From the NCBI GenBank assembly GCA_020344865.1, contig CP070830.1, positions 2,394,959 through 2,401,482 of the forward strand: 6,524 bases of DNA. Reading direction: 5' to 3'. The position numbers and the translations under genes were made by a program. Every line of letters begins with the position of its first letter. Position 1 is the first letter of the stretch. The notes under the pieces were generated by a model that was given only the letters and a program-made list of their open reading frames with translations, ran no database searches and was not told the DNA's origin. The DNA is from Planctomycetota bacterium (GTDB lineage: Bacteria; Planctomycetota; Phycisphaerae; Sedimentisphaerales; Anaerobacaceae). This document shows positions 1 through 6,399 of this stretch, piece after piece.

Positions 1-407
1 AATCTCTCCGGCCTTGTGTAAACAAAACCCTTCTTCTGCGCCTCCGCCTCCTCCCGCATCGCCTGCAACTCCCCAGCCGTATCAAAACAGTAATATGCCT
101 TCTGCTCATCAAGCAGCTTCTTCACATATCCATCGTAAATCCCCTTCTCTTTCCGCTCGGACTGCAGATAGGGCCCGTTCGCCCCGCCGACCTCCGGCCC
201 CTCGTCCCACTCAATCCCCAGCCACCGCAAATCATCCATCACCTGCTGACGCGCCGTCGGCGTATTGCGCTTCTGGTCAGTGTCCTCAATCCGCAGGATA
301 AACTTGCCCCCCATCCGCCTCGCAAAAAGCCAGTTAAACACCGCCGTCCGCGCACCTCCCACGTGCAGATAACCCGTCGGTGATGGTGCAAAACGTGTTA
401 CTACCAT
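1..407 (-). CDS. gltX: Glutamyl-tRNA synthetase, N-terminal 135 residues (cut by window edge)
   Basis: Class I aminoacyl-tRNA synthetase that attaches glutamate to tRNA-Glu in the cytoplasm. The translation opens with the family's standard N-terminus, MVVTRFAPSPTGYLHVGGAR. The HIGH-type ATP-binding motif is HVGG at residues 15-18, and RIEDTD follows at 39-44, as expected for the Rossmann catalytic core. The visible part covers the first nucleotide-binding half and the start of the inserted acceptor-binding domain. The KMSKS loop and anticodon domain lie off the left edge, so it cannot be judged whether the enzyme also charges tRNA-Gln. The ATG at 407-405 fits the family start and has GAGG at 417-414 before it. 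Only one cysteine (C107) is visible where some family members have a zinc site. It lies 88 nt downstream of cysM on the same strand, with its own promoter candidate. The family assignment is firm. Confidence 0.96.
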   Translation of the reverse strand, partial: MVVTRFAPSPTGYLHVGGARTAVFNWLFARRMGGKFILRIEDTDQKRNTPTARQQVMDDLRWLGIEWDEGPEVGGANGPYLQSERKEKGIYDGYVKKLLDEQKAYYCFDTAGELQAMREEAEAQKKGFVYTRPER

Positions 408-449
408 TAAAAGCCTCGCCAATTCAGGAAAATACGCGAAAACAACCAA

Positions 450-478
450 AAAGTAAGCTATATCCGCCCCATTGTCAA
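450..478 (-). promoter_or_regulatory. Candidate sigma-70-type promoter for gltX
   Basis: Read on the minus strand, a perfect TTGACA (-35) spans 478-473. After exactly 17 nt comes TACTTT at 455-450, matching three of six bases of the TATAAT consensus, including both first bases and the last. Transcription would begin near 443, giving a leader of roughly 35 nt before the gltX ATG with its GAGG. The site sits entirely in the cysM-gltX gap. Its position and the perfect -35 make it credible; the weak -10 keeps the call tentative. Confidence 0.5.
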
Positions 479-481
479 GAA

Positions 482-504
482 CCGCGTAAACGACACTACG
501 GCGG
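482..504 (-). terminator. Weak hairpin across the cysM stop, possible terminator
   Basis: On the minus strand CCGCCGTA and TACGCGG can pair as a seven-base-pair stem with one bulged C, around a loop of about eight bases that holds part of the cysM stop region. The bases after it are TTCTTGAC, a poor U tract. The TTGACA of the gltX promoter candidate follows immediately, so the hairpin is well placed to separate the two transcription units. The stem is short and imperfect, so this may be chance. Confidence 0.22.
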
Positions 505-1404
505 ACACTTCGCGCACGCCGAACGAAACAGCATCGTGCTCAGATAACGGTCGCCCCGGTCCGCTATTATCGTAACCACCGTCCCCGAACTCATCTGCTC
601 CGCCACCCTAAGAGCGCCCGCAACAGCCGCCCCGCTCGAGATACCCGCGAATATCCCCTCCTCAGATGCAAGACGACGCGCCATATCGAACGCCTCCTGG
701 TCCCGCATCATAATCACATCATCCAGTCGCGACCTGTCAAAAATATCCGGAACAATTGACTCCGTCATGTTCTTAAGGCCCTGCATCGTGTGGCCCGGTG
801 TCGGTTCGACCCCCACCACCTTGATACTCTCGGATTTCTCCTTCAGATACCGTGACACGCCCATCAGTGTCCCCGTCGTGCCCATCCCCGTCACGAAAGC
901 GTCAACCTCGCCGCCGTTCTGCTCGAAAATCTCAGGCCCCGTCGTCTCGTAATGAGCGAGAGGATTGTTCGCGTTCGCGTACTGGTTCGGCATAAAGTAC
1001 TCATCGGGATTCTCCTCCACCAACTTATACGCCTTCATTATTGCCCCGTCCACCCCTTCCTTGGCCGGCGTCATAACCACCTCCGCCCCGAAGGCCTCCA
1101 GAACGTGACGTCTCTCAGAGCTGACGCACTCCGGCAAAGTCAGCTTCACCCGATAGCCCTTCGACGCACCTATCATCGCCAGAGCAATCCCCGTATTGCC
1201 GCTCGTCGGTTCCAGTATCGTCTTGCCCTTCGCCAATTCGCCCGATTCCTCCGCCTTGCTTATCATATAAAGCGCTGCCCGGTCCTTCACCGAACCGCTC
1301 GGATTGTTCCCTTCCAGCTTGGCCATTATCCTGACCTTGCCGTTGCTGTTCACACGCTTCAACTCCACCAAGGGAGTCTTGCCAATCGAAGCCAGTACGC
1401 TCAT
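496..1404 (-). CDS. cysM: Cysteine synthase, CysM-type (O-acetylserine sulfhydrylase B family)
   Basis: PLP enzyme of fold type II that replaces the acetyl group of O-acetylserine with sulfide (in CysM also thiosulfate) to make cysteine in the cytoplasm. The 302-residue length is normal. Visible motifs are GSVKDRAA with PLP lysine K40, substrate loop TSGNTG at 67-72, phosphate-binding GTTGT at 175-179, SSGAA at 256-260, and DRGDRYLST at 282-290. EGNNPSGSVKDRAALYMI and the AVAGALRVA stretch match Escherichia coli CysM better than CysK. Two differences from CysM show in a by-eye alignment: the Arg-Arg-Trp segment (E. coli 210-212) is K211-N-M, and Cys280 is A281. The protein ends in an unusual C297-A-K-C300-P-P tail. 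The ATG at 1404 has AGGAG at 1418-1414, nine bases upstream. A TACTAT -10-like box lies at 1455-1450. Donor preference is inferred only. Confidence 0.9.
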   Translation of the reverse strand: MSVLASIGKTPLVELKRVNSNGKVRIMAKLEGNNPSGSVKDRAALYMISKAEESGELAKGKTILEPTSGNTGIALAMIGASKGYRVKLTLPECVSSERRHVLEAFGAEVVMTPAKEGVDGAIMKAYKLVEENPDEYFMPNQYANANNPLAHYETTGPEIFEQNGGEVDAFVTGMGTTGTLMGVSRYLKEKSESIKVVGVEPTPGHTMQGLKNMTESIVPDIFDRSRLDDVIMMRDQEAFDMARRLASEEGIFAGISSGAAVAGALRVAEQMSSGTVVTIIADRGDRYLSTMLFRSACAKCPP

Positions 1405-1563
1405 TAATGTCTTCTCCTATTAGTGCAAATCCTTGGAAAAACAGCCGTCATAGTACCAAAAAAAACTTGCACCGTCCAGAACTTATACTGCCCTTATCCC
1501 AACCTGCCTCGCCAGCGACACCAAACTGGACAAAACTACTACAATCTGCTAAATTCCTACCTG
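1405..1563. promoter_or_regulatory. Divergent gap between cysM and gmm, presumed promoters for both
   Basis: These 159 bp separate two divergently transcribed genes, so promoters in both directions are expected. For gmm, a TATACT -10-like hexamer lies at 1484-1489, but the only nearby TTGCAC (1467-1472) is 11 bp away, too close for a -35. For cysM, TACTAT at 1455-1450 on the minus strand has no good -35 partner. The plus-strand reading frame of gmm stays open back to a GTG at 1423, but that stretch does not resemble the protein family. No riboswitch, tRNA or strong hairpin was recognised. Confidence 0.4.
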
Positions 1564-2052
1564 ATGATAGATAGAAAGCCCTTTAAACTCAATCACCGTG
1601 ATTTAATCGAGGTCATCAGAAAAACACCCATCGCATCCATCGACCTCATCATCGAAAACACCCGCAACCAGATTCTCCTCGGCCTGCGAAAAAACGCCCC
1701 CGCAAAGGATTACTGGTTCGTCCCCGGCGGCCGAATACTAAAAGACGAATCAATCCCCCGCGCCTTCGAACGCATCGCCAAAGACGAACTCGGCATTAAC
1801 CTCGCCCATGAAAAAGCTAACTTCATCGGCGTCTTCGAGCACTGGTACCCCGATAACTTCACCCAAAAACAAAAAGCCAGCACCCACTACATCGTGCTGG
1901 CCCACCATATCAAAATAACCGATGCGCCGCTCGAATCCCCGGACGACCAGCACGAACAATATAAATGGTTCGACAAAAGCTCCCTTTTGAAAGACAAAAA
2001 AGTCCACCCCTACACGAAAGCTTATTTTGAAAAACCGCAGCTCATCCAATAA
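1564..2052 (+). CDS. gmm: GDP-mannose mannosyl hydrolase (Nudix family, WcaH/Gmm type)
   Basis: Hydrolyses GDP-mannose to GDP and mannose, with inversion at the sugar carbon, unlike most Nudix enzymes. The product is 162 residues; E. coli WcaH is about 160 and aligns along its whole length. The Nudix helix runs from about G56 to I78 as G-x5-E-x7-R-I-A-K-D-E-L-G-I. Ile stands where the usual box has its first Glu of REU, the same kind of substitution that marks this subfamily. YWFVPGGR at 50-57 and Q129-H130 match E. coli Gln123 (metal ligand) and His124 (catalytic base). I chose ATG 1564 because it gives the family length and RKTPIASIDLIIEN aligns with RSTPLVSLDFIVEN. A GTG at 1423 is in frame, but its 47 extra residues look non-coding. 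There is no clear Shine-Dalgarno sequence. It lies 72 nt before glnS and may share its transcript. Confidence 0.92.
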   Translation: MIDRKPFKLNHRDLIEVIRKTPIASIDLIIENTRNQILLGLRKNAPAKDYWFVPGGRILKDESIPRAFERIAKDELGINLAHEKANFIGVFEHWYPDNFTQKQKASTHYIVLAHHIKITDAPLESPDDQHEQYKWFDKSSLLKDKKVHPYTKAYFEKPQLIQ

Positions 2053-2124
2053 ACTGTTATCTGCCAAAATATCGCGACCGAATTTCTCGATGAACGCATA
2101 GCCGTTATGCCAGGATAAAACCAG

Positions 2125-3822
2125 GTGACTAAACCAAATACCGGACAAAACAATAAAGGCCAAAAGTTAGACTTCATCCGCCAGATTGTCGCCGACGACC
2201 TAAAGACCAATAAATGGTCCGGCCGCGTCCATACCCGCTTCCCACCCGAGCCGAACGGCTACCTCCACATCGGACACGCAAAGAGCATCTGCCTCAACTT
2301 CGGCATCGCGGACCAGTTCTCCGGCCTGTGCAACCTCCGCTTCGACGACACCAACCCCATAAAAGAGGAAGCCGAATACATCGAAGCAATCAAAGAGGAC
2401 GTCCGCTGGCTCGGCTTCGATTGGGCCGACCGCCTCTACTACGCCTCCGACTACTTCCAGCAGATGTACGAATACGCCCTCCAGCTCATAAAGGCCGGCA
2501 GGGCCTACGTCTGCGACCTGACACCCGACCAAACCAGACAGTACCGAGGCACCCTCACCAAGCCCGGCAAAGACAGCCCATACCGCTCCCGCTCAATAGA
2601 AGAAAACATCGACCTCTTCGAGCAAATGAAGGCTGGCAAGTTCCCCGATGGCTCACGCACCCTCCGGGCCAAAATCGACATGGCGCACCCCAACCTCAAC
2701 ATGCGCGACCCCGTTATGTACCGCATCCTCCACGCCGCCCACCCACGCACCGCCGACGCGTGGTGCATCTATCCGATGTACGACTGGGCGCACGGCCTCG
2801 AAGACTCCATCGAAGAAATCACCCACTCAATCTGCACCCTCGAATTCGAAAACCACCGCCCCCTATACGACTGGTTCCTCGACCAGCTCGGCGTCTTCCA
2901 CCCGCAGCAAATCGAGTTCGCCCGCCTGAACCTAAGCTACACCGTAATGAGTAAGCGAAAGCTCCTGCAGTTAGTCGCCGACGGCCTCGTCACCGGCTGG
3001 GACGACCCGCGAATGCCCACCATTTGCGGCCTCCGCCGAAGAGGCTACTCGCCCGCCGCCATCAGAAACTTCTGCACAGTCATCGGCGTAAACAAATTCA
3101 ACAGCACTGTTGACATCGCGCTCTTGGAACACTGCCTCCGCGAAGACCTCAACAAAACCTCCCCTCGCGTAATGGCCGTCCTAAAACCGCTGAAAGTCAT
3201 CATCGACAACTACCCCGAAGACAAAGTCGAGCAACTCGACGCCGTCAACAACCCCGAAGACCCCTCCGCCGGCACGCGCAAAGTCCCCTTCTCTAAAGAG
3301 CTTTACATCGAGCAGGACGACTTTATGGAATCACCCCCAAAGAAGTTCTACCGCCTCGCCCCCGGCCGCGAAGTCCGCCTCCGCTACGCCTACTTCGTCA
3401 CCTGCACCGACGTAACCAAGGACTCCAACGGCAACATCACCGAGCTGCACTGCACCTACGACCCCGCAACCCGCGGCGGCGATGCACCCGACGGCCGAAA
3501 GGTTAAATCCACCCTACACTGGCTCTCCGCCCCCCACGCACTAAAAGCCGAAGTCCGACTCTACGACCACCTCTTCATAAACGAAAATCCGGATGATGCA
3601 CCCGAAGATAAGGACTTCAAATCCAACCTGAATCCCGACTCCCTCCAAATCCTCACCGACTGCCGCGTCGAGCCGTCCCTCGCAGATACAAAACCTCTTG
3701 GCCGCTACCAGTTCGAACGCCTCGGCTACTTCTGCACCGACTCCTCAAAAGATAACCTCATCTTCAACCGAACCGTAACACTCCGCGACACCTGGGCTAA
3801 AATCCAAAAAAAACAAAAGTGA
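2125..3822 (+). CDS. glnS: Glutaminyl-tRNA synthetase
   Basis: Charges tRNA-Gln directly with glutamine in the cytoplasm. The 565 residues compare with 554 in E. coli. The Rossmann core has PPEPNGYLHIGHAKS with HIGH at 48-51, then LRFDDTNP at 71-78. The KMSKS-type loop is VMSKRK at 274-279, followed by GWDDPRMPT at 291-299 and the GlnRS signature around LRRRGYSP. Y219 and C237 sit eight residues on from E. coli Tyr211 and Cys229, which recognise glutamine; HIGH has the same offset, so this is a true GlnRS rather than a GluRS. The beta-barrel anticodon domain fills roughly 350-560. The start is GTG 2125 with AGGA at 2112-2115; the upstream in-frame ATG at 2107 hits TAA after three codons. Codons strongly favour C in third position. 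Bacterial GlnRS is generally held to derive from a eukaryotic source. Confidence 0.98.
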   Translation: MTKPNTGQNNKGQKLDFIRQIVADDLKTNKWSGRVHTRFPPEPNGYLHIGHAKSICLNFGIADQFSGLCNLRFDDTNPIKEEAEYIEAIKEDVRWLGFDWADRLYYASDYFQQMYEYALQLIKAGRAYVCDLTPDQTRQYRGTLTKPGKDSPYRSRSIEENIDLFEQMKAGKFPDGSRTLRAKIDMAHPNLNMRDPVMYRILHAAHPRTADAWCIYPMYDWAHGLEDSIEEITHSICTLEFENHRPLYDWFLDQLGVFHPQQIEFARLNLSYTVMSKRKLLQLVADGLVTGWDDPRMPTICGLRRRGYSPAAIRNFCTVIGVNKFNSTVDIALLEHCLREDLNKTSPRVMAVLKPLKVIIDNYPEDKVEQLDAVNNPEDPSAGTRKVPFSKELYIEQDDFMESPPKKFYRLAPGREVRLRYAYFVTCTDVTKDSNGNITELHCTYDPATRGGDAPDGRKVKSTLHWLSAPHALKAEVRLYDHLFINENPDDAPEDKDFKSNLNPDSLQILTDCRVEPSLADTKPLGRYQFERLGYFCTDSSKDNLIFNRTVTLRDTWAKIQKKQK

Positions 3823-3834
3823 CCTGATTATCTC

Positions 3835-4689
3835 ATGGAAACGGAAACATCAAATCTGCAAAATGAGAAACCTCGAACTGGGCTTTTATTCCGTCTTTCC
3901 TTTTACCTAGCACTGGGAGCACTTATTCTTTCCGTTATCTGCAGGGTATCATTTCGCCTTAACCATGACCTAATGCCAGTTGAGATTAAAGGCCCACATC
4001 CAATAGCTAGCCTTGTTGGGGAAATATTATACAGTGTTGGATTTTACTTGACTCCGATTGTTGCCCTTACTTCTCTAATCAGCCTAATTTTAAGTCCTTT
4101 TCGAAGGCCCAAGCTACGGAACATTTCTCTCAGCGCGGCTGGATTTCTCATAGCGGCGTTTTTCTGTGTGTACCACTTGCCGATATTGGAGATACTAAGG
4201 TCTTCCCCACATCGCATATATGTCTTTCGCCTTCGCTCAATCACTTACATCATAAAGGATTACGCAGAAGAGCATCAAGACAACCTGCCGCCTGCCGAGA
4301 ACTGGTGTGAGATTTTGGCTGATTTCTACCCGGTCAAAATTAATCTTTGGGTACACGATGACCGTGAGAATGTTCAAGACCCTAATGGGCAAGAGTTTCA
4401 GGACCCTTTGTACGTTTGGCTAAATGATTCAGGCCCTGAACAGTATGAAAAATATCAGGGATGGAGCGATTATGCTCTAAATGAGAATGTTGCTGGCTTA
4501 CGATTAAAAGACATACCAAATGATGTCGTGTTACTATTCGAGACACCCGTAGCAAAGAATCCCGTCGGCGGCCCCGCTTTAATGACCACAGAAAAGCATG
4601 ATGGCAAGGGCTGCATCATACTGTTCGGCGACCTCCACTTGGAATTTGTCGAACCTCAGGACTTCAACGACTTGCGATGGAAACCGTAA
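3835..4689 (+). CDS. Three-helix membrane protein with planctomycete pilin-like C-terminal domain, function unknown
   Basis: I do not recognise a named function for this 284-residue protein. Hydrophobic segments at about 17-37, 58-87 and 97-119 look like three membrane helices. The basic RRPKLR loop at 90-95 and basic N-terminus put both inside, so residues from about 125 would face outward. That domain resembles planctomycete pseudopilin globular parts: an IIKDYAEEHQDNLPPAENWCEIL stretch near 139-161 (like 'Y..DY...LPP...WC'), WSDYALNEN at 210-218, PNDVVLLFET at 228-237, then GGPALMTTEKHDGKGC and LFGDLHLEFV ending at 272. The last part is a variant of the H-X9-DG signature, with ten spacer residues and DL instead of DG. 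There is no prepilin methylation motif at the N-terminus. The ATG lies 12 nt after the glnS stop, without a clear ribosome site, suggesting co-transcription. Sampled GC is clearly lower than in glnS, and the C-ending codon bias is lost. The gene is real; its role is unknown. Confidence 0.82.
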   Translation: METETSNLQNEKPRTGLLFRLSFYLALGALILSVICRVSFRLNHDLMPVEIKGPHPIASLVGEILYSVGFYLTPIVALTSLISLILSPFRRPKLRNISLSAAGFLIAAFFCVYHLPILEILRSSPHRIYVFRLRSITYIIKDYAEEHQDNLPPAENWCEILADFYPVKINLWVHDDRENVQDPNGQEFQDPLYVWLNDSGPEQYEKYQGWSDYALNENVAGLRLKDIPNDVVLLFETPVAKNPVGGPALMTTEKHDGKGCIILFGDLHLEFVEPQDFNDLRWKP

Positions 4690-4735
4690 CTCGTTTTTTC
4701 AGTTATGTAGTCTTCTCGTTTCCCCCAATAACCTA

Positions 4736-5539
4736 TCACGCACCAGGTGCCACCGTAAGCAGCCTGTAGCACGCAAGCCCCATAAGCACGATAAAGACCA
4801 CCCGCACCACCTTGCTCGGCAGCTTATGCACCCCCTTCCCTCCCAAAAACGACCCGATAATCGCCCCCGGAATAACAACCGCCGCTATCTTCACCGCCTC
4901 TATCGCCGCAATACCATGTTGCGGCAGAGTTGCCGTATTATAAACTGCCGCCACAATACTCAGCAGTGCAACGGCCGACGCCGAATTGCTTATCGCCCGC
5001 TTCAATGGCAGCCGCAGAAAAACCTGCTGCGTAGGAACCAAAAGCACACCTCCACCAAGCCCCAAAAGACCCGCCGGTATCCCGCTCAACAGCCCGCACA
5101 CAATACTCAAACCCGCCGACCGCCGTGCACCCGTAATATCAAAACCACCCGCCCCTCCATCAGAATGCCTGAATTTCAACAAATTATAAACCACCACATA
5201 AATCATAAAGCCGCCCAGTATCCGCGCCAGAAGATAACTGTTCTCCCCCGCAAAAACCGAACTGTTACTAATCGCCACCCCAATGATACTTCCCACGGCG
5301 GCCGCAGGTACAAGCCCCTTAAGAACATCCATCATCAATACCTTCTCACTCCGATGCACAATCGTAGCAGACGCCCCGACAAAAAAACTACATATCATCG
5401 CCGCCGCCTGATACAGGTGCTGGTTCTCACCGAACGCAAACACCAGTCCCGGTATAAGAACCACCGCCCCACCAATCCCCAGCAGCCCCCCGAAAAAACC
5501 CATCACAACACCTATCGCCGCTAATATAAAATATTCCAT
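4736..5539 (-). CDS. TauE/SafE-family membrane permease (probable anion exporter/transporter)
   Basis: Integral membrane protein of 267 residues, within the family's usual 240-280. It shows the internal duplication of TauE/SafE proteins: GGLLGIGGAVVLIP at 17-30 is echoed by AGLLGLGGGVLLVP at 156-169, each opening one half. About eight hydrophobic segments can be drawn, separated by a short polar linker (roughly FRHSDGGAGGFDITGARRS, 123-141) between the halves. Known members move sulfite, sulfoacetate, sulfolactate or related anions; the substrate here cannot be read from the sequence. The ATG at 5539 is six bases past the trpC stop and lacks a clear Shine-Dalgarno site, so translation is probably coupled to trpC. 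The stop (TGA, 4738-4736) faces the stop of the plus-strand membrane protein across 46 bp. The family call is firm; the sulfur link is inference. Confidence 0.9.
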   Translation of the reverse strand: MEYFILAAIGVVMGFFGGLLGIGGAVVLIPGLVFAFGENQHLYQAAAMICSFFVGASATIVHRSEKVLMMDVLKGLVPAAAVGSIIGVAISNSSVFAGENSYLLARILGGFMIYVVVYNLLKFRHSDGGAGGFDITGARRSAGLSIVCGLLSGIPAGLLGLGGGVLLVPTQQVFLRLPLKRAISNSASAVALLSIVAAVYNTATLPQHGIAAIEAVKIAAVVIPGAIIGSFLGGKGVHKLPSKVVRVVFIVLMGLACYRLLTVAPGA

Positions 5540-5545
5540 CAGACG

Positions 5546-6349
5546 TCAGCCAAATAGCTCCGCAAATTTCGCCTCTATATCATCGCTCTCGCAAAGCACC
5601 TGCCCCACCAGAACCGCCTTCACCCCGACCGATTTCAGCTTCTCGACGTCCGCCCGCGTCTTTATCCCGCTCTCGGCGACCAGTTCGTTCTTATCGTCCA
5701 GCAGCCCCGCCAATCGACCCGTCGTATTCAAATCCACCTCCATCGTCGTAAGGTCCCGATTATTAATCCCAAGAACGCTGTACCCCTTCTTCGGAAACCC
5801 CACAACGCTCCGCACCTGCATCAGCGTATCCGCCCCGTGCACCTCCAGCAGCACCGTCAGCGTCAGTTCCGCCGCCGCTAGCATCAAATCCATTAGCACT
5901 CCCGCTGGCAACGCCTCCGCTATAAGTAGTATCGCGTCCGCCCCCGCCGCCCGCGACTCGTAAACCTGCCACTTATCGATAATAAAATCCTTCCGCAGAA
6001 CCGGCAAATCCACAGCCCCCTTAATCTGACTCACATATTCCAGCCTCCCCTGAAAATATTTTTCGTCCGTCAAAACGCTGATTGCGTCCGCCCCGCACTC
6101 CTTGTACGTCCGCGCAATCGCCGCCGCGTCGAAGTCCTCCCGAATCACCCCCGCTGACGGCGACGCCTTCTTCACCTCCGCAATAACGTTCAGCCCCCGC
6201 CTGTTGCGCTTCGTTACCGCCTTGTAAAAATTCCGGCACTTCCCCATCGACGCGACCTCATCGCGCAGCTCATCCAGACTCCGCGCCTTCCGCCGCTCAT
6301 CCACCTCCGCCCTCTTATCCGCAATAATCTTCTCTAATATATTCGCCAA
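5546..6349 (-). CDS. trpC: Indole-3-glycerol phosphate synthase
   Basis: Closes the indole ring in tryptophan synthesis, converting 1-(o-carboxyphenylamino)-1-deoxyribulose 5-phosphate to indole-3-glycerol phosphate with loss of CO2 and water. It is a cytoplasmic TIM barrel of usual length (267). All catalytic positions known from the Sulfolobus enzyme can be placed: E58 and K60 in IAEVKKASPSAG, K120 in LPVLRKDFIID, E169 in LLEVH, N196 in GINNRDL, and E226-S227 in VAESGI. It is a stand-alone enzyme, not fused to TrpF. The start is a TTG at 6349-6347. An in-frame TGA lies only five codons upstream, no ATG or GTG lies between, and the result MANILEKIIADKR matches family N-termini. GAGG at 6363-6360 serves as ribosome site. 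No other trp gene is visible; its neighbours are a DUF1844 gene and a permease on the same strand. Confidence 0.97.
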   Translation of the reverse strand: MANILEKIIADKRAEVDERRKARSLDELRDEVASMGKCRNFYKAVTKRNRRGLNVIAEVKKASPSAGVIREDFDAAAIARTYKECGADAISVLTDEKYFQGRLEYVSQIKGAVDLPVLRKDFIIDKWQVYESRAAGADAILLIAEALPAGVLMDLMLAAAELTLTVLLEVHGADTLMQVRSVVGFPKKGYSVLGINNRDLTTMEVDLNTTGRLAGLLDDKNELVAESGIKTRADVEKLKSVGVKAVLVGQVLCESDDIEAKFAELFG

Positions 6350-6399
6350 GCCGCTCTCGCCTCAACAAGCTAAACTAAAATCCAAAACAATCCGGATTC

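Noticed and set aside
14..301. Plus-strand proline/serine-rich open frame opposite gltX
   Set aside because: It is the antisense shadow of conserved GltX sequence; the proline-rich reading follows from the C excess.
952..1407. Plus-strand 151-codon open frame opposite cysM
   Set aside because: It lies wholly antisense to a clearly conserved gene, has an arginine/leucine-rich composition without domains, and is explained by the C-rich strand.
1474..1531. GTCCAG (1474-1479) and CTGGAC (1526-1531) inverted repeat in the divergent gap
   Set aside because: Six-base arms 46 bp apart are expected by chance and form no compact structure.
1423..1563. GTG-started 47-residue N-terminal extension of the gmm frame
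   Set aside because: The extension does not resemble the GDP-mannose hydrolase family, would make the protein longer than known members, and lies in the expected promoter region.
3808..3834. A8 run near the glnS end, with the downstream gene in the same frame as glnS, hinting at readthrough fusion
   Set aside because: A slip would leave the frame, and a plain TGA with no recoding signal separates the genes; the shared frame is a one-in-three coincidence.
4685..4707. Hairpin CGTAACT / AGTTATG with a T6 loop at the convergent gap
   Set aside because: The stem is short, AT-rich and includes a G-U pair. The T run is in the loop rather than after the stem, so it does not look like a working terminator for either strand.
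4598..5524. Long plus-strand frame (308 codons) opposite the TauE/SafE permease
   Set aside because: It overlaps both the end of the membrane-protein gene and the antisense of a well-supported permease, and its Arg/His/Asn/Thr-rich translation shows no fold.
496..5539. Sulfur gene cluster linking cysM and the TauE/SafE permease
   Set aside because: The two genes are over 3 kb apart, on separate transcription units with unrelated genes between, so proximity gives no real support.
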